From Bradyrhizobium sp. 132 (GTDB taxonomy: Bacteria > Pseudomonadota > Alphaproteobacteria > Rhizobiales > Xanthobacteraceae), in the NCBI RefSeq assembly GCF_023074185.1, contig NZ_JADPKY010000067.1, positions 1 through 54,235 on the forward strand: a DNA stretch of 54,235 nucleotides. Reading direction: 5' to 3'. The notes under the pieces were generated by a model that saw only the letters and a program-made list of their open reading frames with translations, searched no databases and was not told the DNA's origin. The translations under genes were made by a program, and so were the position numbers. The first letter of the stretch is position 1; each line of letters opens with the position of its first letter. Positions 24,560 to 33,785 of this stretch are shown in pieces.

Positions 24560-24677
24560 CCTCAACATCATCAATCAGCATCGCAACTCGCCACCGGGGT
24601 GAAGCCTCGGAGCGCGCCTCCGTGGCCGGGGGCAGAGCCTGCAACGACGCAGCGGTGAGCCTGGAAGGGATAATGTA

Positions 24678-26057
24678 ATGACGAAGGATCCGACGTGGAT
24701 TTCCGAATGGCGCCCCGAAGATGAGGCGTTCTGGAATGCGACTGGCAAGACTATCGCGCGACGCAACCTGGTCTGGTCGATCGTGGCCGAGCATATCGGC
24801 TTCTCGGTCTGGCTGATCTGGAGCATCGTCACCACCAAGCTGCCGCAGGCGGGCTTCCACTACACCACCGACCAGCTGTTCCAGCTCGTCGCAGTGCCCG
24901 GGCTGATCGGCGCGTTGATGCGCTTTCCCTACACCTTCGCGGTGACGACCTTCGGCGGCCGCAACTGGACCATCTTCAGTGCCGCGATCCTGTTCATTCC
25001 GACGCTTTCGCTCGCCTACTTCGTGAGCCAGCCCGACACGCCGTTCTGGCTGATGCTGCTGATTGCCTCGACCGCCGGCCTCGGCGGCGGCAATTTCGCG
25101 TCCAGCATGACCAACATCTCCTTCTTCTTTCCCGACCGGATGAAGGGATGGGCGCTGGGCCTGAATGCGGCCGGCGGCAATATCGGCGTCTCCAGCGTGC
25201 AGCTGTTGACCCCGATCCTGATGACGCTCGCCGTCATCAACCTGTTCCAGGCAACCCCCGTCGACGGTGTCTTCCTGCAAAACGCCGGCCTGATGTGGGT
25301 GCTGCCGATCGCGATCGCGGTGTTCGGCGCGGTGTTCTTCATGAACAACCTGACCACGGCCAAGTCGTCGATCAGGAACCAGCTCGCGGTGGTCAAGCGC
25401 AAGCACACCTGGATCATGGCGTATCTCTATATCGGCACGTTCGGCTCGTTCATCGGCTACTCGGCTGCGTTTCCGCTGCTGATCAAGACGCAATTTCCGC
25501 AAGTCACGATTGCAATCGCATTCCTGGGGCCGCTGGTCGGCTCGTTGTCGCGGCCGCTCGGCGGCTGGCTTGCCGACAAGATCGGTGGGTCGGTCATCAC
25601 GTTCTGGAATTTCATCGTGATGGCAGGCGCCACGGTCGGCGTGCTCTACTTCGTCGGGCAGAAGGACTTTATCGGCTTCCTGTCGATGTTCCTGGTCCTG
25701 TTCGTGACGACGGGCATCGGCAACGGTTCGACCTACCGCATGATTCCCTCGATCTTCCGCGAGCAGAATCTGTTCAGGGTGCGCGGCAAGGGCGATGCGG
25801 AGCGCGCGGTCGCCTTGAAGACGGCGAGCATCGAGAGCGGTGCGGCGGTCGGCTTCATCGGCGCGGTCGGCGCCGTCGGCGGCTATCTGATCCCGACCGG
25901 CTTCGGCAAGTCGATCGCGCTGACGGGAGGACCGCAGCTCGCGCTCGCGATCTATCTCGGTTTCTACGCCTCCTGCCTCGCGCTGACCTGGTGGTTCTAT
26001 CTGCGTCGCAGCCCGCAGGGTGAAGGCGTGTCAAGCCTTGCCGGGGCGCGCGTGTAA
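24678..26057 (+). CDS. narK: NarK-type nitrate/nitrite MFS transporter
   Basis: A 459-residue polytopic protein (about 12 helices) of the nitrate/nitrite porter family. The two nitrate-signature glycine stretches are present: GLGGGNFASSMTNISFFFP in helix 5 and, in the second half, FVTTGIGNGSTYRMIPSIF. The substrate-contacting Arg of LMRFPYTF is present. It imports nitrate and/or exports nitrite. AAGGGATAATGTA precedes the ATG. It heads the operon with globin, flavoprotein and nitrate reductase. Confidence 0.94.
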   Translation: MTKDPTWISEWRPEDEAFWNATGKTIARRNLVWSIVAEHIGFSVWLIWSIVTTKLPQAGFHYTTDQLFQLVAVPGLIGALMRFPYTFAVTTFGGRNWTIFSAAILFIPTLSLAYFVSQPDTPFWLMLLIASTAGLGGGNFASSMTNISFFFPDRMKGWALGLNAAGGNIGVSSVQLLTPILMTLAVINLFQATPVDGVFLQNAGLMWVLPIAIAVFGAVFFMNNLTTAKSSIRNQLAVVKRKHTWIMAYLYIGTFGSFIGYSAAFPLLIKTQFPQVTIAIAFLGPLVGSLSRPLGGWLADKIGGSVITFWNFIVMAGATVGVLYFVGQKDFIGFLSMFLVLFVTTGIGNGSTYRMIPSIFREQNLFRVRGKGDAERAVALKTASIESGAAVGFIGAVGAVGGYLIPTGFGKSIALTGGPQLALAIYLGFYASCLALTWWFYLRRSPQGEGVSSLAGARV

Positions 26058-26072
26058 CACTTGGTACGAATC

Positions 26073-26098
26073 TCGCTTCTCTCCGTACGCGGGGAGAA
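26073..26098 (+). other. Intercistronic stem-loop between narK and the globin gene
   Basis: A 7-bp stem GCTTCTC/GAGAAGC with a GC-rich loop that can pair further (CC with GG). It lies in the 120-base gap inside the operon and has no T-run. Probably a processing or stability element. Confidence 0.45.
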
Positions 26099-26177
26099 GC
26101 ATTGCCCGACAGTTTGATCATGAACCTGGTTCGCAACGGCGCGCACCAAGGCAAACCGAAACAGGCAGGAGAACATC

Positions 26178-26606
26178 ATGACGCCAGAACAGATCACCCT
26201 CGTCCAGCAGAGCTTTGCCAAGGTCGCGCCGATTTCCGCGCAGGCCGCGATACTGTTCTACGATCACCTGTTCGAGGTGGCGCCGTCGGTGCGCGCGATG
26301 TTTCCCGAGGACATGACCGAGCAGCGCAAGAAGCTGATGGGCATGCTCGCCGCCGTCGTCGGCGGCCTGTCGAACCTGGACTCGATTCTTCCCGCGGCCT
26401 CGGCGCTGGCGAAGCGGCACGTCGCTTACGGCGCCCAGGCCGAGCACTACCCCGTGGTCGGCGCGACCTTGCTGTGGACCCTGGAGAAGGGGCTCGGCGA
26501 AGCCTGGACGCCCGAACTCGCTACCGCCTGGACTGACGCCTATGGCGTGCTGTCCGGCTACATGATTTCCGAGGCCTATGGCGCCCAGGCGCAGGCCGCC
26601 GAATAG
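26178..26606 (+). CDS. bjgb: Single-domain haemoglobin of the nitrate operon
   Basis: A 142-residue globin of the flavohaemoglobin-like single-domain class. The proximal His is expected at residue 81 (KRHVAYG), the distal-pocket Tyr at 28 (ILFYDHLF, B10) and the CD1 Phe at 42 (MFPED). In Bradyrhizobium the equivalent protein protects against nitric oxide made during nitrate assimilation. Lacking its own reductase domain, it probably depends on the flavoprotein encoded 10 bases downstream. AGGAGAACATC precedes the ATG. Confidence 0.9.
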   Translation: MTPEQITLVQQSFAKVAPISAQAAILFYDHLFEVAPSVRAMFPEDMTEQRKKLMGMLAAVVGGLSNLDSILPAASALAKRHVAYGAQAEHYPVVGATLLWTLEKGLGEAWTPELATAWTDAYGVLSGYMISEAYGAQAQAAE

Positions 26607-26616
26607 GAGACGCCTT

Positions 26617-27834
26617 GTGAGTGAGCCACTCGTCATCGTTGGTAACGGTATGGCGGCCGCGCGCCTTGTCGACGAGCTCGCCAAGACCGCACTCGGCCGC
26701 TACGCGGTTGCCGTTATCGGCGATGAACCACGGCTCGCTTACAACCGCGTGCTGCTCTCCTCCGTGCTGGCCGGCGAGACCGGTTCGCACGAGATCGAGC
26801 TGAGACCTGCCGACTGGTGGCGCCATCGCGGCGTCACGGTGCGCTACGGCTATCGCGTCACCGAGATCGACACCGGCCGACGCGAGCTCAAGATCGAAGG
26901 CGAAGAGAGCATGGAATATTCCAAGCTCGTGCTCGCCATCGGCTCGACGCCGCTGCGGCTCAACGTGCCGGGCGCCGATCTCGCGGGCGTGCACACCTTC
27001 CGCGACACCCGCGACGTCGATCTGCTGCTGACGCTGGCAGCGGCGAAGAAGCGCGTCGTCGTGGTCGGCGGCGGTCTGCTCGGACTCGAAGCGGCCTACG
27101 GCCTCGCCAAGGCCGGAGCGCCTGTGACGCTGCTGCATCTGATGGACCGGCTGATGGAGCGCCAGCTCGATGCGCCCGCTGCGGACCTGCTCAAGACGCT
27201 GGTCGAGCGCAAGGGCATTCGCATCCTGCTCAATGCCTCCACGGTCCGCATCCATGGCGAGGGCCAGGTCGAAGGGGTCGAGCTTGCCGATGGCAGCCGC
27301 ATCGAGGCAGATGCCCTGATCTTCGCCGCCGGCATCAGGCCCAATACTGCGCTCGCCAAGGACGCCGGCATCGCGGTCAACCGCGGCATCGTCGTCAACG
27401 ACGAGATGCAGACGGCGTCGCCCGATATCTACGCGCTCGGCGAGTGTGCCGAGCATCGCGGCACCTGCTACGGCCTCGTCGAGCCTGCCTACGAGCAGGC
27501 GCGCGTGCTGGCGCGACATCTCGCCGGCCGGCCTGCGGCCTATCAGGGCAGCGTAGTCTCGACCAATCTGAAAGTGTCAGGCGTCAGCGTGTTCTCCGCC
27601 GGTGACTTCATGGGCGGGGAGGGCAGCGAGAGTCTCGTGCTCACCGATCGCAGGCGCGGTACCTACAAGAAGCTCGTCATCGCCGACGGCCGGCTCACCG
27701 GCGCCGTGCTGATCGGCGATACCGTCGATGCGCTCTGGTACCTCGAACTGATCCGCAACCGCGAAAAGGTGGCGGCGATCCGCACCGACATGGTGTTCGG
27801 CCGCGCGCTCGCGCGTCCCTCGAAAGCAGCCTGA
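26617..27834 (+). CDS. flp: FAD-NAD(P)H flavoprotein, electron donor for nitrate reductase and globin
   Basis: A 405-residue pyridine-nucleotide-disulfide-type oxidoreductase. It has an FAD motif VIVGNGMAAARLVDEL (5-20), an NAD motif VVVVGGGLLGLEAAYGL (about 148-164), the second FAD site YALGECAEH and a NirB-type C-terminus. It matches the first part of NADH nitrite reductases but lacks their Fe-S and sirohaem domains. It is expected to pass electrons to NasC and the globin. The start is GTG with GGAG eight bases upstream. Its TGA is one base from the nasC ATG, so translation is coupled. Confidence 0.88.
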   Translation: MSEPLVIVGNGMAAARLVDELAKTALGRYAVAVIGDEPRLAYNRVLLSSVLAGETGSHEIELRPADWWRHRGVTVRYGYRVTEIDTGRRELKIEGEESMEYSKLVLAIGSTPLRLNVPGADLAGVHTFRDTRDVDLLLTLAAAKKRVVVVGGGLLGLEAAYGLAKAGAPVTLLHLMDRLMERQLDAPAADLLKTLVERKGIRILLNASTVRIHGEGQVEGVELADGSRIEADALIFAAGIRPNTALAKDAGIAVNRGIVVNDEMQTASPDIYALGECAEHRGTCYGLVEPAYEQARVLARHLAGRPAAYQGSVVSTNLKVSGVSVFSAGDFMGGEGSESLVLTDRRRGTYKKLVIADGRLTGAVLIGDTVDALWYLELIRNREKVAAIRTDMVFGRALARPSKAA

Positions 27835-27835
27835 T

Positions 27836-30541
27836 ATGACCGCGATCGATCCCACGCTCCGCGCCACCAAGACGACCTGTCCGTATTGCGGCGTCGGCTG
27901 CGGCGTGCTGGCGACGCCGGACGGCAACGGCGGCGCAGCGATCGCGGGCGATCCTGACCACCCCGCCAATTTCGGCCGGCTGTGCTCCAAGGGCTCGGCA
28001 CTCGGCGAGACCTTCGGGCTGGAAAGCCGGCTGCTCTATCCGATGATCCGCTGCAAGGGCCTGCTGGAACGCGTCGCCTGGAGCGATGCGCTCGACCACG
28101 TCGCCCACCGCATGCAGCACATCGTCGCCCGCGACGGCGCCGACGCGGTCGCGTTCTATCTCTCCGGCCAGCTTCTGACCGAAGACTATTACGTGGCCAA
28201 CAAGCTGATGAAGGGCTTTGTCGGCACTGCCAATGTCGACACCAACTCGCGGCTCTGCATGTCGTCCTCGGTCGCCGGTCACCGCCGTGCCTTCGGTGCC
28301 GACACCGTGCCCGGCTGCTACGAGGATCTCGACCAGGCCGATCTGCTCGTCTTCGTCGGCTCGAATGCCGCCTGGTGCCATCCCGTGCTGTTCCAGCGCA
28401 TGGTGAAGAACCGGCAGGAGCGCGGCGCCCGCATGATCGTGATCGATCCGCGCCGCACCGATACCGCGACCGACGTCGACCTGTTCCTCGGCCTCAAGCC
28501 AGGCACCGACACGGCACTGTTCTCCGGCCTGTTAGTTCACCTCGCCGACAACGGTGCGCTCGATCAGGACTACATCGCGCAATACACGTCGGGCTTTGAC
28601 GACGCACTGGCGCGCGCGCGCAGCATCGCCGGCAGCGTCACGGCGACCGCACTGGCGACCGGCCTCTCCGAGCAGGACGTTGCCACCTTCTTCAAGATGT
28701 TCCGCGACACGCCCCGCGTCGTCACACTGTATTCGCAAGGCGTCAATCAGTCGGCGCAGGGCACCGACAAGGTCAACGCGATCCTGAATTGCCATCTCGC
28801 CACGGGGCGCATCGGCAAGCCCGGCGCTTCGCCGTTCTCGCTCACCGGCCAGCCCAACGCGATGGGCGGCCGCGAGGTCGGCGGCCTTGCCAACCAGCTC
28901 GCCGCGCATATGAACTTCACGCCGCCGGATATCGACCGCGTGCGGCGGTTCTGGAAGGCGCCGCGCATCGCCACCCATGAAGGGTTGAAGGCGGTACCGC
29001 TGTTCGAAGCCATCAACCGCGGCGAGGTCAAGGCGCTGTGGGTGATGGGCACCAACCCCGCAGTGTCGCTGCCCGATGCGGACTTCGTGCGCGAGGCGCT
29101 GACGAAACTCGAGCTGTTCGTGGTGTCCGAGAACGTGCTCTCGAACGACACGGTCGATGCCGGCCCGCACGTGCTGCTGCCGGCGCTCGCCTGGGGTGAG
29201 AAGTCGGGCACCGTGACCAATTCCGAACGCCGCATCTCGCGCCAGCGCTCCTTCCTGCCTGCGCCAGGCGAGGCAAGACCGGACTGGTGGATCCTGAGCG
29301 AGACCGCAAGGCGACTCGGCTTCGGCGACAGCTTCAACTACAAATCGGCGGCCGATATCTTCCGCGAGCACGCCGCGCTCTCGACGTTCGAGAACGACGG
29401 CAGCCGCGATTTCGACATCGGCGCGCTGACGTCGCTGTCCGACGAGGCCTTCGACGCCTTGAAGCCCGTGCAGTGGCCCGCGCGCGAAGGCGAGGCGCCC
29501 ATCGAACGGTTCTTCGCGCAGGGTGGCTTCTTCACCAATGACGGCAAGGGCCGCTTCGTCGCGCCGGAGGTGCCGGCGCTGCGTGGCGAGACCGGGCCGT
29601 CGCGGCCGCTGCGCCTCAACACCGGGCGCATTCGCGATCAGTGGCACACCATGACGCGTACGGGTCTCAGCCAGCGGCTCGGCGCGCATCTGCCGGAGCC
29701 GTTCGTCGAGATCCATCCTGACGATGCCAGCAAATACGGCATCGTCCACGATGGCTATGCCCGCATCACCACGGACTACGGCCAGTGCATCCTGAAGGTC
29801 GTCGTCAGCGATCGGCAGCAGCGCGGCACGCTGTTCGCGCCGATCCACTGGAGCGCGATGAACGCCTCCCACGGTCGCGTCGGTGCGCTGGTCGCACCGT
29901 TCACCGATCCGTTCTCGGGGCAGCCGGAATCGAAGGCAACGCCGGCGGCGATCGCGCCCTATGAATACGTCTTCCGCGGCTTTGCGTTGTCGCGCAAGCA
30001 GCTCGACCTACCGTCGAACCTGATGTGGACCCGCGTCACGGTCGTCGGCGGCTTCGGCTATCTCTTCGCCGACAATGCGGATCTGTCGCGCTGGCCGGCC
30101 TGGCTCGAGAGCGTCGCCGGCGAGGACGTCGCCGACTATCGCGACTTCGGCGGCGGCGTTTATCGCGCGGCGTCGTTTGCGGGCGACCGCATCGAAACCT
30201 GCCTGTTCGTCGGCCCCGCGCATGATGCGGGCGACTGGGAGGTGGTGAAGAGCCTGTTCGTGGCCGACCACGTCACCGACGAGCAGCGCCGCATGCTGCT
30301 CTCCGGCAAGTCCAGCGAAGGTGCCGTCTCGACCGGCCCTGTCGTCTGCGCCTGCTTCGGCATCGGCCGCGGCACCATCTGCGACAGCATCGCTGCCGGC
30401 GCGCGCACGGCCGCCGAGATCGGCGCAAAGCTCAAGGCCGGCACCAATTGCGGCTCCTGCATCCCCGAGCTGAAGCGCCTGATCGCGACGACCGAGGTCG
30501 CGCCGGAGAAGCAGGCCAAGGTCGCGAGCGCGGCGGGGTGA
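27836..30541 (+). CDS. nasC: Assimilatory nitrate reductase, catalytic subunit
   Basis: A 901-residue cytoplasmic molybdenum enzyme. The N-terminal 4Fe-4S ligands are Cys15, Cys18, Cys22 and Cys50. The molybdopterin oxidoreductase domain follows (GSNAAWCHP, SQGVNQSAQGTDKVNAI, ALWVMGTNPAVSLPD), then the dinucleotide-binding domain (LNTGRIRDQWHTMTRTG). The C-terminus carries a BFD-like 2Fe-2S domain with Cys838, Cys840, Cys872 and Cys875. It reduces nitrate to nitrite using electrons probably delivered by Flp through the BFD domain. No nitrite reductase gene follows, so ammonium formation must be encoded elsewhere. Confidence 0.95.
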   Translation: MTAIDPTLRATKTTCPYCGVGCGVLATPDGNGGAAIAGDPDHPANFGRLCSKGSALGETFGLESRLLYPMIRCKGLLERVAWSDALDHVAHRMQHIVARDGADAVAFYLSGQLLTEDYYVANKLMKGFVGTANVDTNSRLCMSSSVAGHRRAFGADTVPGCYEDLDQADLLVFVGSNAAWCHPVLFQRMVKNRQERGARMIVIDPRRTDTATDVDLFLGLKPGTDTALFSGLLVHLADNGALDQDYIAQYTSGFDDALARARSIAGSVTATALATGLSEQDVATFFKMFRDTPRVVTLYSQGVNQSAQGTDKVNAILNCHLATGRIGKPGASPFSLTGQPNAMGGREVGGLANQLAAHMNFTPPDIDRVRRFWKAPRIATHEGLKAVPLFEAINRGEVKALWVMGTNPAVSLPDADFVREALTKLELFVVSENVLSNDTVDAGPHVLLPALAWGEKSGTVTNSERRISRQRSFLPAPGEARPDWWILSETARRLGFGDSFNYKSAADIFREHAALSTFENDGSRDFDIGALTSLSDEAFDALKPVQWPAREGEAPIERFFAQGGFFTNDGKGRFVAPEVPALRGETGPSRPLRLNTGRIRDQWHTMTRTGLSQRLGAHLPEPFVEIHPDDASKYGIVHDGYARITTDYGQCILKVVVSDRQQRGTLFAPIHWSAMNASHGRVGALVAPFTDPFSGQPESKATPAAIAPYEYVFRGFALSRKQLDLPSNLMWTRVTVVGGFGYLFADNADLSRWPAWLESVAGEDVADYRDFGGGVYRAASFAGDRIETCLFVGPAHDAGDWEVVKSLFVADHVTDEQRRMLLSGKSSEGAVSTGPVVCACFGIGRGTICDSIAAGARTAAEIGAKLKAGTNCGSCIPELKRLIATTEVAPEKQAKVASAAG

Positions 30542-30564
30542 GGGGTCTCTCCAGACCAAGACGG

Positions 30565-30705
30565 TCTCGTGCCCCGGACGCTGCGCAGCACGAAGTGATG
30601 CGCTGCAGAGCTGGGGCCCATCGCGCGGAGGTTTGTGTGGGCCTTTCTGGGTCCCGGCTCTGCGCAGCAACGCAGGGGGCGTTGCAGCGCGTCCGGGACA
30701 CGAGA
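30565..30705. repeat. Long imperfect inverted repeat after nasC (family shared with 37848-37982)
   Basis: The outer arms (TCTCGTG plus CCCCGGACGC, 30565-30581, with its complement ending at 30705) match at 16 of 17 positions. Inside, GGGGCCCA and TGGGTCCC form a second nested dyad. The copy at 37848-37982 contains the same building blocks (GGGCCCCGGCTC, GTCCGGGGCACGAGAG) in another order. It is probably a mobile palindromic element that may also end nasC transcripts. Confidence 0.65.
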
Positions 30706-30807
30706 GCGGTATGGTTAGGTACGCCGCCATGCCCTCCGCCCAATCGACGCGCCCTCGATTGTGCCCTATGTTGCCGCGCTCTCCCATCAACAACGACAAA
30801 AATAACA

Positions 30808-31713
30808 ATGATGTACCTGGAAACGCCGCCGCGCCTGATCGAAACCAAGCTGTTCTCCGCAATGCCCGACAGGTTCCGCCGCAAAGGCGAGCGGACGGAT
30901 TGGGCCGATGCCAACCGGCCGGGTGTGCCGACGGACTCCTTCATCGAAGGACCGTCGTTCGACAAGGATGGCAATCTCTACATCGTCGACATTCCCTTCG
31001 GCCGCATCTTCCGCATCGCGCCCGATGGCGAATGGTCGGTCGCGATCGAATATGAGGGCTGGCCGAACGGATTGAAGATCGCGGCCGACGGCCGCATCAT
31101 GGTCGCCGACTACAGGCACGGCATCATGGAGTTCGACGCCAAGGCCGGCCGCATCAAGCCTGTCCTGACTGCACGCAATTCGGAATCGTTTCGCGGCTGC
31201 AACGATCTGCATCTCGCCTCCAACGGCGACATCTATTTCACCGACCAGGGCCAGACCGGCCTGCATGACCCCAGCGGCCGCGTCTATCGCCTGACACAAA
31301 GCGGCCGGCTCGATTGCCTGATCGACACCGGCATCAGCCCGAATGGCCTGGTGCTCGATCCGACCGAAACGGTGCTGTTCGTCGCGATGACGCGCGACAA
31401 CGCGGTGTGGCGGTTGCCGTTCATGAAGGACGGCAGCGTGTCCAAGGTCGGCCGCTTCTGCTCGCTGTTCGGCACCAGCGGCCCCGACGGCATGACCATG
31501 GACGCCAAGGGCCGCCTGTTCGTCGGGCACGCTTCGCTTGGCCATATCTTCGTGTTCGCGCCGAACGGCGAATTGATCGCGCGGATCAAATCGTGTGCGG
31601 GGCCGAATTGCACCAACGTCGCAATCGGTGGCGCAAAGAACGATCGGCTCTATATCACGGAGTCCGGGACCGGCAGCGTGCTGGTCGCTGATATCAGCGG
31701 ATTGAACTCTTGA
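30808..31713 (+). CDS. SMP-30/gluconolactonase-family lactonase
   Basis: A 301-residue six-bladed beta-propeller. Metal ligands of the family are visible: Glu in FIEGPSFDKDGNLYIVD, Asn in FRGCNDLHLASNGDIYFTD, the SPNGLVLDPTE segment and Asp in GTSGPDGMTMDAKGRLFV. Such enzymes open aldono- or other lactones with a divalent metal. No signal peptide, so cytoplasmic. Two consecutive ATG codons (30808, 30811) are possible starts and neither has a strong ribosome site. An aldo/keto reductase gene follows in the same direction, suggesting a small sugar or lactone unit. Confidence 0.85.
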   Translation: MMYLETPPRLIETKLFSAMPDRFRRKGERTDWADANRPGVPTDSFIEGPSFDKDGNLYIVDIPFGRIFRIAPDGEWSVAIEYEGWPNGLKIAADGRIMVADYRHGIMEFDAKAGRIKPVLTARNSESFRGCNDLHLASNGDIYFTDQGQTGLHDPSGRVYRLTQSGRLDCLIDTGISPNGLVLDPTETVLFVAMTRDNAVWRLPFMKDGSVSKVGRFCSLFGTSGPDGMTMDAKGRLFVGHASLGHIFVFAPNGELIARIKSCAGPNCTNVAIGGAKNDRLYITESGTGSVLVADISGLNS

Positions 31714-31758
31714 GCATGACGGCGGTTGCCTGAGCGAAAGAGCGGTATCGGAGCAGAC

Positions 31759-32598
31759 ATGAACACAAAACCTTTCGGCGAAACCGGCGCCCCCGTCTCC
31801 GTGATCGGGCAGGGCACCTGGTATCTCGATCATGGCGATCGCAAGCGCGCGATCACGGCGCTTCAGCGCGGGCTCGATCTCGGCATGACTCACATCGACA
31901 CCGCCGAGATGTATGGTGATGCCGAACTCGTCATTGCCGATGCGATCACGAGCCGGCGCGACGACGTGTTCCTGGTCTCAAAGGTGCTGCCAAGCAACGC
32001 TTCGCGCGGCGGAACCATCACCGCCTGTGAGCGCTCGCTGAAGCGGCTGAAGACTGATCGGCTCGATTGCTATCTCCTGCACTGGCGTGGCTCGTATCCG
32101 CTGGAGGACACCGTCGCCGCGTTCGAGGAACTGGTGAAGACCGGCAAGATCAAATCCTGGGGCGTCTCCAATTTCGACGCCGACGATCTCGACGAGATCC
32201 TCGAAATTGCCGGCGAAGGCAAGATCGCCTGCAATCAGGTGCTCTATCATCTGAAGGAACGCGCGATCGAGCACGCGGTGATCCCGTGGTGCGAACGGCA
32301 TGGCGTCGCTGTGGTCGCCTATTCGCCGTTCGGCCACGACGATTTCCCTACGAGCAACAGCAAGGGCGGCGCCGTGTTGACGGGCATAGCGGAGGCGCGT
32401 CGCGCGACGCCGCGCCAGGTCGCGCTGAGCTTCCTCACCCGTGAGACTACGGTGTTCGCGATCCCGAAGGCGTCCTCTGCGGAACATGCCGGCGAAAATG
32501 CAGCGGCCGGTGATCTCGTGCTGACGAAAGACGAGATTGCTGCGCTCGATGCGGCGTTTCCGCGCGGTGCAAAGCCGCGCAGCCTGCCCATGCTGTAG
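31759..32598 (+). CDS. Aldo/keto reductase
   Basis: A 279-residue NADPH-dependent TIM-barrel oxidoreductase. The catalytic tetrad is intact: Asp47 and Tyr52 (HIDTAEMYGD), Lys75 (LVSKVLP) and His108 (YLLHWRG). The cofactor region near the C-terminus (VFAIPKASSAEHAGEN) resembles AKR families of bacterial type. It reduces aldehydes, ketones or sugars; the true substrate cannot be read. The ATG was chosen for CGGAGCAG upstream. It starts 45 bases after the lactonase gene, likely in the same transcript. Confidence 0.9.
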   Translation: MNTKPFGETGAPVSVIGQGTWYLDHGDRKRAITALQRGLDLGMTHIDTAEMYGDAELVIADAITSRRDDVFLVSKVLPSNASRGGTITACERSLKRLKTDRLDCYLLHWRGSYPLEDTVAAFEELVKTGKIKSWGVSNFDADDLDEILEIAGEGKIACNQVLYHLKERAIEHAVIPWCERHGVAVVAYSPFGHDDFPTSNSKGGAVLTGIAEARRATPRQVALSFLTRETTVFAIPKASSAEHAGENAAAGDLVLTKDEIAALDAAFPRGAKPRSLPML

Positions 32599-32739
32599 TG
32601 CACAAAAGCCTATTATTAATGGAGTATTGACGCGCGCGGGCGTGAGCGCATATCGGCATCCTGTTTTCGGAAGTTGTGAAAGCGGCGCAATTATCGTTTT
32701 TAAGGATCATTCCCGATTCGCATTTCCTAGGTTCCTGCC

Positions 32740-33726
32740 GTGACACCGCCGCCCGCCGTAGCCGCAAGGCTCGACAGTATTCCCATGCCCATGCCGGAAA
32801 AGAAGCAGCAGGTGCGCCGCGCGCCTGCGCGCGTCGATCATCCCTTCAAGGGTATCGCGCTGGTGCTGCTGTCGACGATCTTTCTCGGTTGCTCCGATGT
32901 CACCGCGAAATATCTATCGTCGAGCCTGCCGTCGATCGAGATCACCTGGATCCGCTTCGTGACGTTCGCGCTGATGTTCACGCCGGTGATGCTGCCGGGC
33001 TCGCCGTTCCATGCGATGCGCACCGAGCGCCTCGGCCTGCAACTGATGCGCGGCGCGGCACTGCTCGGCTCTTCGCTGTTCTTCATCACCGGCCTGAGCT
33101 TCCTGCCGATCGCGGAAGCCTCCGCCACCGGCTTCGTCTCGCCGCTGTTCGTCACCGCACTCTCGATCATCTTCCTGAGCGAGAAGGTGGGCATGCGCCG
33201 CTGGATCGCCACCGCGATCGGCCTGACCGGCGTGATGATCATCCTGCGTCCGGGCTCCAGCGCGTTTCACGCCGCCGCGTTCTTCCCGATCGTCTCGGCG
33301 TTCTGTTGGGCCGCCGCGCTGATCCTGACGCGCATGATAAGCGGCCGCGAAGCCGTCCTCACCACGATGGCTTATTCGGCGCTGACGGGCGTTGCGATCC
33401 TCTCGCTGATGGTGCCGTTCGTCTGGGTCACGCCGAGCTGGACCGCGATCGGACTTGGCATCGTGATCGGTGTTGCCTCCACCGTCGGCCAGTGGATCAT
33501 CGTGCTGGCCTATCGCTACGGCGATGCCTCGGTGCTGGCGCCGTTCTCGTATACGCAATTGCTGTGGGTCAGCATTTTGGGCTTCTTTCTGTTCGGAGAA
33601 GTGCCTGATATCTGGACCGTCACCGGCGCGGCCTTCATCGTCGCCAGCGGCCTCTACATCGCCCACCGCGAGCGCATCCGCCGCGCCCAGCTCCTGATAA
33701 TGGAAGAGCGTTCCCCGAACCCCTGA
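32740..33726 (+). CDS. EamA/DMT-superfamily permease
   Basis: An integral membrane protein of up to 328 residues with ten hydrophobic helices in two EamA repeats (about 38-168 and 180-312). A Pro/Lys/Arg-rich cytoplasmic N-terminus leads into LVLLSTIFLGCSDVTAKYL. The GLSFLPIAEASATGFVSPLF segment is typical of the RhaT/YdcZ-like drug and metabolite transporters. The start is uncertain: a GTG at 32740 or an ATG at 32785, neither with a clear ribosome site. The exported metabolite is unknown. Confidence 0.85.
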   Translation: MTPPPAVAARLDSIPMPMPEKKQQVRRAPARVDHPFKGIALVLLSTIFLGCSDVTAKYLSSSLPSIEITWIRFVTFALMFTPVMLPGSPFHAMRTERLGLQLMRGAALLGSSLFFITGLSFLPIAEASATGFVSPLFVTALSIIFLSEKVGMRRWIATAIGLTGVMIILRPGSSAFHAAAFFPIVSAFCWAAALILTRMISGREAVLTTMAYSALTGVAILSLMVPFVWVTPSWTAIGLGIVIGVASTVGQWIIVLAYRYGDASVLAPFSYTQLLWVSILGFFLFGEVPDIWTVTGAAFIVASGLYIAHRERIRRAQLLIMEERSPNP

Positions 33727-33785
33727 CGCAAGTTCGCGCGTCCGCTTTGTGCTATCAACGGCTCCAACAACAAGGGAGGAGCCGG

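Noticed and set aside
28532..29872. 446-codon reverse open frame inside nasC
   Set aside because: Shadow of a strongly supported nitrate reductase; composition is typical of GC-rich antisense frames.
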